Notes under the pieces: generated by a model
The model's database searches: none
Told to the model about the DNA's origin: nothing
Seen by the model: the letters and a program-made list of their open reading frames with translations, nothing else
DNA from: a virus
Reading direction: 5' to 3' (one strand)
Virus record (IMG/VR): IMGVR_UViG_3300032285_000445
Coordinates: 1 to 35,828 of that record
DNA: 35,828 nt
Made by a program: the position numbers and the translations under genes
Shown: in pieces, positions 29,727 to 35,695 of the stretch
Layout: each line of letters opens with the position of its first letter
Numbering within the stretch: position 1 is the stretch's first letter

Positions 29727-30529
29727 CTTAATCCTGCGATCCTAAGCATAGCCGTAAGCTCTGGGCTTTCTTCTAACTTCTTAAAATTACTCATGTCGGG
29801 TGGTCCTGTTCTTAGTGGCGGATTTGATTTATCCAACTCGTATTTGGTAACATTTCCATCTTTGTCAGTTGGTTGCCCTTGACTGTTGTAGCGTTGTAGT
29901 AGATCGCTCATACCCGAAGTCTTGCCAGCGGCTTGTATCTTTGCAAAATCAGTCTTGCCAACTTTAATTACATTTTGTCCGCCTAGTCTACCTTGCAGTG
30001 CAGGGATCTTCTGATTGTTAACATTTAAGTAAACTAATTGCCAATAATCCTTTTCATTCTGAGCCACGATATCGGGTGTAAGAGCGTCCCAGTTCTTGCT
30101 TACATCGATCTTAACTAATCCATTGCCCACTTTAGCAGACATAGTCTTATAGTCTACAAAATATGTATTGGTGTTATTAGATGGAGTGGTAAAAACTGCA
30201 TCTTCGTTTGGTTCTTCTTTAACCTGTGCATCTTTACCGATCATGCTAGTATCAGGACCATTAGGTGTTGTTGGGTTCATGTTGATAACAATATTACCAT
30301 TAGCATCTTTGGTGATCTTATCAGCAGTGATATTAGTGATGCCCGGAGCATTAGGATTCATAGCTTGTGTAGGATCAACAGTTCCATCAAGGCTTACTTT
30401 GTAAGTTGCAGGCTGTCCTCCTACTCCCGGGGTCATTCCTACAATCTTGGCCTTGTTGCCGCTTTTTATTGCCTGCACTTGGCCCAACTGACTTGAGTCA
30501 TCTGCTTCCGTGATCTGCTTAATCTTCAT
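29723..30529 (-). CDS. Probable virion protein with cleavable head-targeting leader
   Basis: 268 aa. The first ten residues, MKIKQITE/AD, resemble T4 capsid-targeting sequences and contain a prohead-protease-like I-x-E/A site. The rest is Asn/Gly/Asp/Pro-rich with beta strands ('VGGQPATYKVSLDGTVDPT', 'NTNTYFVDYKTMSAKVGNG') and a helical end ('LTAMLRIAGLR'). No enzyme motif seen. The start overlaps the end of the nucleotidyltransferase-like gene. Confidence 0.68.
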   Translation of the reverse strand: MKIKQITEADDSSQLGQVQAIKSGNKAKIVGMTPGVGGQPATYKVSLDGTVDPTQAMNPNAPGITNITADKITKDANGNIVINMNPTTPNGPDTSMIGKDAQVKEEPNEDAVFTTPSNNTNTYFVDYKTMSAKVGNGLVKIDVSKNWDALTPDIVAQNEKDYWQLVYLNVNNQKIPALQGRLGGQNVIKVGKTDFAKIQAAGKTSGMSDLLQRYNSQGQPTDKDGNVTKYELDKSNPPLRTGPPDMSNFKKLEESPELTAMLRIAGLR

Positions 30530-31220
30530 TACGATTCTCCAAACTGAGTTTTAAGTTCTTTAGTTTCTGTTGATGCTTATACAATCTATCTATATTACCA
30601 CGAGCTCTCAACAGTTTGTATGCTAGATTTTCTACGCTGAATTCACCGCCTACATCTAAGCCAGCTTGGCGTAATCTCTTTAGATCAGCTAACACATCCG
30701 TTACTGTATTTAAGTCATCTGACTTCAGAGCTTTGTTTATCATGCTACTGTAATTACGTGCTTTACTGCGCACTTCTTTGTCGTTTACTTTGGGTAGTTG
30801 ATGCTTGGGCTTGCTGAGCCAGCGATTGTCTAACACGCTATAGATGCCTAGGCTGTGATGAGTCTGTTCTGAATCCTGCACGTATACTTCTACATCTATA
30901 CCATTTAGTTTAATCTTGTGATTGAAATTATAGTTATTCTTCTTAGCATCAAACAATGCCCTAAGTGTAGGATCATCGCTCATGACCACCACTAGGTGTA
31001 AGTCTAGATCACTGTGTTCTCCATATCCATAGCTGGCATTGCTACCACTGATGGTTATGTCTTTTAATCTAATATTTGGAAGGGCTATGAATTTGACAAA
31101 GTCCTGGGCTATGGCCAGCAACTTGTTGCGTACTTCTTGGCGCAGGATCATACCTGACCAGAGTTTAGGATTGAGTTTATCGTTATAGTGTACGGCTTGT
31201 ACGAATTCTAGGATCTTCAT
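30519..31220 (-). CDS. Nucleotidyltransferase-fold protein
   Basis: 233 aa. The polymerase-beta-type signature is complete: 'ISGSNASYGYGEHSDLDLHLVV' (given here as its key parts G-S, then S-D-L-D-L) supplies the first two carboxylates, and 'GIDVEVYVQD' the third. The N-terminal 50 residues and C-terminal helical region ('RARGNIDRLYKHQQKLKN') are extra. Such enzymes transfer nucleotides to RNA, proteins or small molecules; phage relatives are uncharacterised to my knowledge. The box GTTAAATA ends 4 nt before the ATG, with no Shine-Dalgarno. Confidence 0.78.
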   Translation of the reverse strand: MKILEFVQAVHYNDKLNPKLWSGMILRQEVRNKLLAIAQDFVKFIALPNIRLKDITISGSNASYGYGEHSDLDLHLVVVMSDDPTLRALFDAKKNNYNFNHKIKLNGIDVEVYVQDSEQTHHSLGIYSVLDNRWLSKPKHQLPKVNDKEVRSKARNYSSMINKALKSDDLNTVTDVLADLKRLRQAGLDVGGEFSVENLAYKLLRARGNIDRLYKHQQKLKNLKLSLENRNED

Positions 31221-31224
31221 TCTG

Positions 31225-31232
31225 TATTTAAC
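31225..31232 (-). promoter_or_regulatory. T4-type late promoter box (GTTAAATA), possible leaderless start
   Basis: Four nucleotides before the ATG of the nucleotidyltransferase-fold gene. Confidence 0.45.
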
Positions 31233-31236
31233 AGAA

Positions 31237-31665
31237 TTATAGTCCTAGGAATTTAAGAATCTTGCCGAGATTGTCTACGTGTAGTAATCCGCTGCCTGCG
31301 CCAAATGCCAGTGCAGCCATAGCATACATGGTCCATTTAGCTTTGACGCTTTCTAAGTCTTTGATCCTAGTACCTAGTTTGTCATGTGCGGCTTGATCTT
31401 CTAAGTGTAATTTGTCAGCATGGTCGAAGAACTTTGAGCTATTACTACGATATTCTTCCTGCATTTTAGCCAGTTCAGACATTACCTTATCACGTGTCTG
31501 ATCTAGACAATCGTGCATTTCTTTGACGTCGCCTTTGAGATCTGTGATCTGCTCTTTGATAGATTCGACCTTGGTCTCTACTACGCCTACACGTTCAGGA
31601 AGTGTTGCTAACTGTGGTACCGCTTCTACGCTCGTACGCGGTTTTCTTGCTGTTGCTGTGGCCAT
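31237..31665 (-). CDS. Coiled-coil protein with C-terminal membrane anchor
   Basis: 142 aa. A disordered Thr/Ala/Arg start is followed by a long coiled coil (about 22-108, 'VVETKVESIKEQITDLKGDV') and a C-terminal membrane helix (about 112-130, 'MYAMAALAFGAGSGLL'). This layout is like XhlA-type membrane-associated proteins, but that match is only architectural. GGAG lies about 12 nt before the ATG. The leader of about 100 nt (31666-31765) holds a short GTCCG/CGGAC hairpin and a CA-rich stretch but no gene. Confidence 0.7.
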   Translation of the reverse strand: MATATARKPRTSVEAVPQLATLPERVGVVETKVESIKEQITDLKGDVKEMHDCLDQTRDKVMSELAKMQEEYRSNSSKFFDHADKLHLEDQAAHDKLGTRIKDLESVKAKWTMYAMAALAFGAGSGLLHVDNLGKILKFLGL

Positions 31666-31763
31666 TTAGGCTCGTCTCCATTAAAGTTTAGTACGTCCGC
31701 TCCGGACTGCGCCTAAAAAATGTATGATGCCTAAAGTTGTGTTTGTGTTGTGCCTTACTGTAT

Positions 31764-31771
31764 TATTTAGT
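31764..31771 (-). promoter_or_regulatory. T4-type late promoter box (ACTAAATA)
   Basis: About 100 nt upstream of the coiled-coil membrane gene. Confidence 0.4.
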
Positions 31772-32173
31772 TCACTTTTGGAAAAAACTAATATTGGCAC
31801 CTGGATTTTCTGTATTGAAAACAGAATAGGCCTGTGTCATGTCTTCGTTGAGTCCATTAATATAAGGTACTAGCATGAAATCTTCTTTAAGTAACCCGAC
31901 TGGATCATCTGGAGTCGCATATATCTGATCACGCTCTGTATAAAAATCAAAGCGCCAGAGACGTATGATATCGTCGGTATCAAAACCAACTAGTCGGCCC
32001 TTGACCTCAGTCATCTGCGGAGGCACATTGTAGCTGATATTGCTACGTATGCCTAGGGTCTGCAATACTGTGTTAAAGTTCTGCTCCTGCCAGCGTTCTT
32101 TCTGTCGCCCAGGCTCATTTCGATACTGGCCAGTGCGTGTGATATCTACGAGAGTATAAAGTTTGTATTCCAT
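31772..32173 (-). CDS. Phage protein of unknown function
   Basis: 133 aa, soluble, mixed alpha/beta with many aromatics. Notable stretches are 'MEYKLYTLVDITRTGQYR', 'QNFNTVLQTLGIRSNISY' and 'GFDTDDIIRLWRFDFYTERD'. I recall similar hypothetical proteins in T4-like aquatic phages, with no function assigned. No Shine-Dalgarno: the box CTTAAATA ends 5 nt before the ATG, so +1 would coincide with the start codon. Confidence 0.75.
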   Translation of the reverse strand: MEYKLYTLVDITRTGQYRNEPGRQKERWQEQNFNTVLQTLGIRSNISYNVPPQMTEVKGRLVGFDTDDIIRLWRFDFYTERDQIYATPDDPVGLLKEDFMLVPYINGLNEDMTQAYSVFNTENPGANISFFQK

Positions 32174-32178
32174 GCAGT

Positions 32179-32186
32179 TATTTAAG
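32179..32186 (-). promoter_or_regulatory. T4-type late promoter box (CTTAAATA), possible leaderless start
   Basis: Lies just after the terminator at 32192-32214 and 5 nt before the ATG of the 133-aa gene. Confidence 0.45.
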
Positions 32187-32191
32187 CCAAC

Positions 32192-32214
32192 AAAAAAGGA
32201 CTCCGAAGAGTCCT
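32192..32214 (-). terminator. Rho-independent terminator with UUCG tetraloop
   Basis: AGGACTC-TTCG-GAGTCCT followed by TTTTTT on the minus strand, 35 nt after the 174-aa virion-type gene. This is the clearest minus-strand terminator in the window. Confidence 0.9.
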
Positions 32215-32248
32215 GATCTGCTTCCCATCCCTGAGAATGAACTAGCTA

Positions 32249-32773
32249 TTAAGCAAATGTTCCTAGTGAAGAACCAGTGAACATAGCTGGGTTAGCGGCT
32301 GTACCAGTAGCTGTAACTGCTACAGTTGTTGCTGTACCAGCGGCACCAGAACCTTGTGCGGCTGCTGTTCTGTTGTCAATGAATGACTTGATAGCGGATT
32401 CCATCTGGCTGTATGTACCGTCAGATACGTTGTTAGTTGCACCTGCGTCGTTTGTAGTATCGCCAGATACCAATAGGATCACGTCTGTTGCGTTTGGCTG
32501 ACCGATGTAGTAGATTTCAGCAAATGCTTGAGCTACACGGATAACACCGCTGAACAAGCTGTTTGAGTTAACCCAAGTTGTGTTAGCGAAAGAACCAGAT
32601 GCATTACCGTCTTGGTATAGCATGTTGTTCAATGTACCGCCAGACAATGTGATCTTCAATGCACGTAGGTTACGTGTACCGAAGTTGCTGTAGGTCTGGC
32701 CTGTGCCGTAGGTGTCTTGAGCACCCATCTTGCCGTAGTTAGCGGCAACTGTTGTGTTTAATAGTGATGGCAT
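32249..32773 (-). CDS. Probable abundant virion protein
   Basis: 174 aa, rich in Ala, Thr, Asn, Gly and Ser with no Cys and very little Lys. Segments such as 'ALKITLSGGTLNNMLY', 'VAQAFAEIYYIGQPNATDVI' and 'AAGTATTVAVTATGTA' suggest beta strands with low-complexity ends. It stands alone between its own late promoter (32833-32840), a stable leader hairpin, GAGGAG and a strong terminator, so it is made as a single-gene message at high level. That fits a major structural protein such as a tube, decoration or fibre component, but no family is recognised. Confidence 0.7.
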   Translation of the reverse strand: MPSLLNTTVAANYGKMGAQDTYGTGQTYSNFGTRNLRALKITLSGGTLNNMLYQDGNASGSFANTTWVNSNSLFSGVIRVAQAFAEIYYIGQPNATDVILLVSGDTTNDAGATNNVSDGTYSQMESAIKSFIDNRTAAAQGSGAAGTATTVAVTATGTAANPAMFTGSSLGTFA

Positions 32774-32804
32774 AATTTTTTCTCCTCGTTATGCTTTAGC
32801 ATCA

Positions 32805-32821
32805 GCCTACACTCTGTAGGC
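32805..32821 (-). other. Leader hairpin of the 174-aa gene
   Basis: GCCTACA-GAG-TGTAGGC, 7 bp, starting about 7 nt after the predicted +1; a second small hairpin (ATGCT/AGCAT) lies between it and GAGGAG. Confidence 0.65.
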
Positions 32822-32832
32822 CTTTGTATTAT

Positions 32833-32840
32833 TATTTACC
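32833..32840 (-). promoter_or_regulatory. T4-type late promoter box (GGTAAATA)
   Basis: About 55 nt upstream of the 174-aa gene; predicted +1 near 32827. Confidence 0.6.
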
Positions 32841-32860
32841 AAAAAGATAAAAAAGTGGGT

Positions 32861-33751
32861 TTAGACACCTAAATTCTGAGAGATATATCGGAACCAGTCA
32901 GCAGTGCCTTCTTTCAGCTTTTTCTTGGCCAATTCTTCCTTCTTGCGCTCGAGATCTGCTTTTAACTGGGCAAGACGTGGATGATTGAGTCCTTCCTTGC
33001 CAAACCAGTCAATGATGTCTTCAACACTGCTGATATTGCGCCAAGTAGCCCCTGGGCCTAGGGCCAGCTGTGCGGCATGCTCTATATCTGTGATAGGTAT
33101 CTTATCATGGCTCTGTACATCCTTGCTGGCACGATCCTGTATCTTGCCGCCTAGTCCATGATATTGGAATGTCTTTTCAGGATGGCTAGGAATACTGTTG
33201 ACCAAGCTGGCCATGGCCAACTGTTGATCCACACCCTTGTACGGGCTGTTCTTGTGTCGATAGCTGTGTGTATGATGCATGCCCACACGATGTGCATGAT
33301 CCTTGATCATCAGGTCTATCTGATAGTAGTTGGGCATGCCTTTAGTTTCGCCCGGAGCAGGCCATGCTAGGTGTACTGCATCTGCACCAATAGTCATAGG
33401 ATGCTGTTTCTGCACACGATCGCCCACTGCTAGTTTAACATCTTTTTCAGTAGTCTTAGGATCTAGACCCAGCTTCTTGCGTATAAGATCAGCGTCCATG
33501 AACACATCTAAGTCACCGCTAACTATCTTGGTAGTAGCATGCCCTTCCTTGGCATCTGGATGCTCTGGGTCAAACGATCCGCCGCCGCCTGCTAGCCAGA
33601 ATCCACTGTCACCTAGTGAGGTAATATAAGGAACTATTTCAGCTTTTACACGAGCATATTCTGCCTTAGGCAAGTCTACGATAACACCCTTGGTAGGTGT
33701 GAAATCATCGAAAGTTCCTATGCCTATCTTCTTAAGTGCATTCTTGCTCAT
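32861..33751 (-). CDS. Nucleotidyltransferase-like protein
   Basis: 296 aa. 'KIVSGDLDVFMDADLI' (D-x-D after a Ser-Gly) and later 'YYQIDLMIK' have the layout of the nucleotidyltransferase catalytic triad. A Gly-rich loop 'WLAGGGGSFDP' lies upstream. A His-rich stretch ('GMHHTHSYRH') follows, and the C-terminus has a Lys/Glu helix ('ADLERKKEELAKKKLKEG'). It is the second such protein in the window, unrelated in the rest of the sequence. The ATG overlaps the preceding stop (ATGA). Substrate unknown. Confidence 0.65.
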   Translation of the reverse strand: MSKNALKKIGIGTFDDFTPTKGVIVDLPKAEYARVKAEIVPYITSLGDSGFWLAGGGGSFDPEHPDAKEGHATTKIVSGDLDVFMDADLIRKKLGLDPKTTEKDVKLAVGDRVQKQHPMTIGADAVHLAWPAPGETKGMPNYYQIDLMIKDHAHRVGMHHTHSYRHKNSPYKGVDQQLAMASLVNSIPSHPEKTFQYHGLGGKIQDRASKDVQSHDKIPITDIEHAAQLALGPGATWRNISSVEDIIDWFGKEGLNHPRLAQLKADLERKKEELAKKKLKEGTADWFRYISQNLGV

Positions 33752-33999
33752 TGCTTGTTCTCTTGTATGCGCTTGATACCGCGCTTGAATTTGGTATTAT
33801 CTCCAGAACGTATGCTATTAATAAAACGTCGCTCTAGTTCGGCAGCAGTTTCAGCATCATAGTTTTCACGTATCAGTGTTAGCAGATTGATAGCACTGTC
33901 AATGACATTGCTGCCGCGGCTTTCTATTACTAGATCTGTGTCACGACGGACACCTAGGTCGCTGAGTTCTTGGAGTATGCTACGTGTGCTTTTGCGCAT
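33748..33999 (-). CDS. Small helical phage protein
   Basis: 83 aa, charged and helical: 'ILQELSDLGVRRDTDLVIES', then 'SAINLLTLIRENYDAETAAE' and a basic end. Appears often as a hypothetical protein in T4-like phages, as I recall. Late box AATAAATA (34021-34028) and AAGAGAT precede it. It is coupled to the nucleotidyltransferase-like gene. Confidence 0.68.
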   Translation of the reverse strand: MRKSTRSILQELSDLGVRRDTDLVIESRGSNVIDSAINLLTLIRENYDAETAAELERRFINSIRSGDNTKFKRGIKRIQENKQ

Positions 34000-34020
34000 G
34001 TTGGTAATATCTCTTTTTTA

Positions 34021-34028
34021 TATTTATT
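34021..34028 (-). promoter_or_regulatory. T4-type late promoter box (AATAAATA)
   Basis: About 21 nt before the 83-aa gene; the divergent plus-strand promoters begin 35 nt further on. Confidence 0.6.
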
Positions 34029-34062
34029 TGATTGTAACATATACGATTGGTTAAATCAAGAG

Positions 34063-34091
34063 TTGCTTTTTATTGTGCAATGCCATATTGT
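34063..34091 (+). promoter_or_regulatory. Possible sigma-70 promoter for the plus-strand island
   Basis: TTGCTT, 17 nt, TATTGT: four mismatches in total, so moderate at best. Confidence 0.4.
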
Positions 34092-34094
34092 AGA

Positions 34095-34102
34095 GCTAAA
34101 TA
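34095..34102 (+). promoter_or_regulatory. Late-type box (GCTAAATA) on the plus strand
   Basis: About 50 nt before the first plus-strand gene. With the divergent minus-strand box it makes 34000-34150 a regulatory region; no gene is seen there. Confidence 0.35.
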
Positions 34103-34152
34103 CTCAGTAGAAACCATGAGTTTGTACACACACAACACACAGGAGACACAAA

Positions 34153-34332
34153 ATGTTGAAGAAAATCATAGAAACCATCACGAGTTGGTTTGAATCACGT
34201 AGTTACGGATCAGAGCTAGAGCAGTTCATAATCTCACGTAACCCACAGAATAACGCCCATGTAGAAGCACTAGAGCGCGAATATGATCAGTCTAGATCAC
34301 GCCAGACTTACATCTGGGGGAGGGGATTCTAA
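34153..34332 (+). CDS. Small phage protein, function unknown
   Basis: 59 aa. A hydrophobic/amphipathic start ('MLKKIIETITSWFESRSYGS') is followed by a polar helix ('NNAHVEALEREYDQ') and an end 'YIWGRGF'. CACAGGAGACACAAA before the ATG is a good ribosome site, and its stop overlaps the next start (TAATG), which together support a real gene. No family recognised; it resembles short DUF1127-type proteins only in size. Confidence 0.7.
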   Translation: MLKKIIETITSWFESRSYGSELEQFIISRNPQNNAHVEALEREYDQSRSRQTYIWGRGF

Positions 34333-34475
34333 TGCGAGCAGTATTCACAGCATTATATTCAGCTTTCCTAACCATTGGAAAAGCCCGTGCGGCTTCCTAC
34401 CTTGCTAGACAGGGAGATTATGAAGGCGCTAAAGCATTGATGATGGAAGAACATGGTGTTCGAGCCATCCATTAA
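34332..34475 (+). CDS. Small phage protein, function unknown
   Basis: 47 aa: 'MRAVFTALYSAFLTIGKAR' (amphipathic helix), then 'AASYLARQGDYEGAKALM' and a short acidic end. Start overlaps the previous stop (TAATG), showing coupled translation. Function unknown. Confidence 0.7.
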   Translation: MRAVFTALYSAFLTIGKARAASYLARQGDYEGAKALMMEEHGVRAIH

Positions 34476-34502
34476 TACATTACACACAGAGGAGACACAG
34501 AT

Positions 34503-34622
34503 ATGTGGCCATACACAGAAGAAGAACTAGTTTTTATCAATCAGTCGTGCAGTTGGCAACCTATGACTGATGAGGATGTTGAATGGGTAAATAACCCTAC
34601 AAAAATTCCACAAAAGTCTTGA
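34503..34622 (+). CDS. Very small phage protein
   Basis: 39 aa, acidic, Trp-rich for its size ('MWPYTEEELVFINQ', 'SWQPMTDEDVEWVNN'). AGAGGAGACACAG lies before the ATG. The next promoter's -35 overlaps its stop codon. Function unknown. Confidence 0.6.
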   Translation: MWPYTEEELVFINQSCSWQPMTDEDVEWVNNPTKIPQKS

Positions 34623-34647
34623 ATTTTTAGGTCAAGAGATATATAAT
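34619..34647 (+). promoter_or_regulatory. Sigma-70 promoter on the plus strand
   Basis: TTGAAT, 17 nt, TATAAT: exact -10 and two mismatches in the -35. Drives the phasin-like gene and its partner. Confidence 0.7.
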
Positions 34648-34703
34648 AGTACAATGTTGCAGGACATTGTGACACAAACATACACACACACAAGGAGAAT
34701 AAT

Positions 34704-34925
34704 ATGTTTACAGCAGACTTTTTAATCGACAGCGTTCAGAACGCTAAGAAGCAAGCAGTCAATACTTTCGTAACTGACAAGAAGTTCCAATCAGAACTTA
34801 TTAAACTAGTAGATGTACAGACCGAATTTGCCAAGGGACAGGTTAAGACAACTTTGTCTATTGCAGAAGCATTCGTAAAGAACGCTAGCGATGTAGTTTA
34901 CTCAACTTTTAAGAAAGGAGCTTAA
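34704..34925 (+). CDS. Small helical protein, phasin-like
   Basis: 73 aa, all helical and amphipathic: 'FLIDSVQNAKKQAVNTFVTD', 'LVDVQTEFAKGQVKTTLSIA', 'AFVKNASDVVYSTF'. The spacing of hydrophobic and Gln/Lys residues is like phasins, which coat polyhydroxyalkanoate granules in betaproteobacteria, although at about half their length. AAGGAGAATAAT precedes the ATG. It has its own early-type promoter. The phasin reading is tentative; a DNA- or membrane-binding helix protein is another option. Confidence 0.65.
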   Translation: MFTADFLIDSVQNAKKQAVNTFVTDKKFQSELIKLVDVQTEFAKGQVKTTLSIAEAFVKNASDVVYSTFKKGA

Positions 34926-34926
34926 T

Positions 34927-35196
34927 ATGTCAGAATCAACACCTAAGCTACCAGAAGTTAAGTTCAATAAGAATGGTTACGAGATCCGTACCGATATCCT
35001 AGCAATGGCTAAAGACCTAGTTCAAACAGAGTATTCTACTAAGTTTGCTGGTTGGGAAATGAGCGCACAACGTGACGAAAAGACAGGTCAAATTGTTAGC
35101 ACAGTTTCTATGCCTGAGTTTCCAGGACTAGATAAAGTACTCGAAGCCGCTGAAAAGATGTACACATTCGTCAATTCAGGACTACCAAAAAAATAA
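34927..35196 (+). CDS. Phage protein of unknown function
   Basis: 89 aa, alpha/beta: 'NGYEIRTDILAMAKDLVQTE', 'FAGWEMSAQRDEKTGQIVST', 'GLDKVLEAAEKMYTFVN'. I recall similar proteins in T4-like aquatic phages, always unnamed. AAAGGAG, 5 nt, ATG; starts 1 nt after the phasin-like gene, so both share the promoter at 34619-34647 and the terminator at 35243-35271. Confidence 0.72.
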   Translation: MSESTPKLPEVKFNKNGYEIRTDILAMAKDLVQTEYSTKFAGWEMSAQRDEKTGQIVSTVSMPEFPGLDKVLEAAEKMYTFVNSGLPKK

Positions 35197-35242
35197 TTAT
35201 TATATGGGCATAGCCCCTTAAGTAGGTTGATACTATAAAAAC

Positions 35243-35271
35243 AAAAAGCCCACGTAACAGTGGGCTTTTTT
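35243..35271. terminator. Bidirectional rho-independent terminator
   Basis: A run of five A, GCCCAC, 6-nt loop, GTGGGC, six T. It works on both strands for the converging plus-strand genes and the minus-strand metalloprotease-like gene, whose stop codon lies within it. Confidence 0.92.
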
Positions 35272-35680
35272 ATTCTACTGATTCTTTATTGAATAGTTCA
35301 GGATGCTTTCGTCCCCAGTTGCGCATGATTACTGCGGCACGGGCATTGGCTTCATTTTCCTGCGGCGATCCAGTAGCGCCAGCATTCTCATCTTCCAGTT
35401 CATTGTTAAGATCCTGCTTGTAGTGTACTAGCTCATGTGCCAGTGTGCGACATACATCCATGATATGTCTGTTCTTGACTGTGATATTGATATGCTGTTC
35501 GCCAGGCATGTATCCGCCAAAACTACTGTGTTCTACACTGGTCTTGGAATCAAACTTAAATTCAAACTTGGGCAAGGTCTTTAGCTCTAGATCCTTTGCG
35601 GCAAAACGCAAGAAGTCATGCAGGATCGAATAGGTATCTTTCTTGTCTAGGCCTTCGGTGAGTATTTCTTTAACTTTCAT
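35270..35680 (-). CDS. Zinc-metallopeptidase-like protein with head-targeting leader
   Basis: 136 aa. 'TLAHELVHYKQD' carries the zinc-protease motif HExxH, and 'GSPQENEANARAAVIMRNWG' downstream supplies an E-x-x-A-type third-ligand helix. The strand 'EQHINITVKNRHI' before it is the usual edge strand. The N-terminus MKVKEILTE/GL matches a T4-type capsid-targeting sequence with an L-x-E/G prohead-protease site, suggesting that the protein is packed in the head and delivered into the host (inference). The box GATAAGTA lies 6 nt before the ATG; no Shine-Dalgarno is seen. Confidence 0.75.
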   Translation of the reverse strand: MKVKEILTEGLDKKDTYSILHDFLRFAAKDLELKTLPKFEFKFDSKTSVEHSSFGGYMPGEQHINITVKNRHIMDVCRTLAHELVHYKQDLNNELEDENAGATGSPQENEANARAAVIMRNWGRKHPELFNKESVE

Positions 35681-35686
35681 ATAGTA

Positions 35687-35694
35687 TACTTATC
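35687..35694 (-). promoter_or_regulatory. Late-type box (GATAAGTA), possible leaderless start
   Basis: One mismatch in the AAATA core; 6 nt before the ATG of the metallopeptidase-like gene. Confidence 0.4.
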
Positions 35695-35695
35695 G

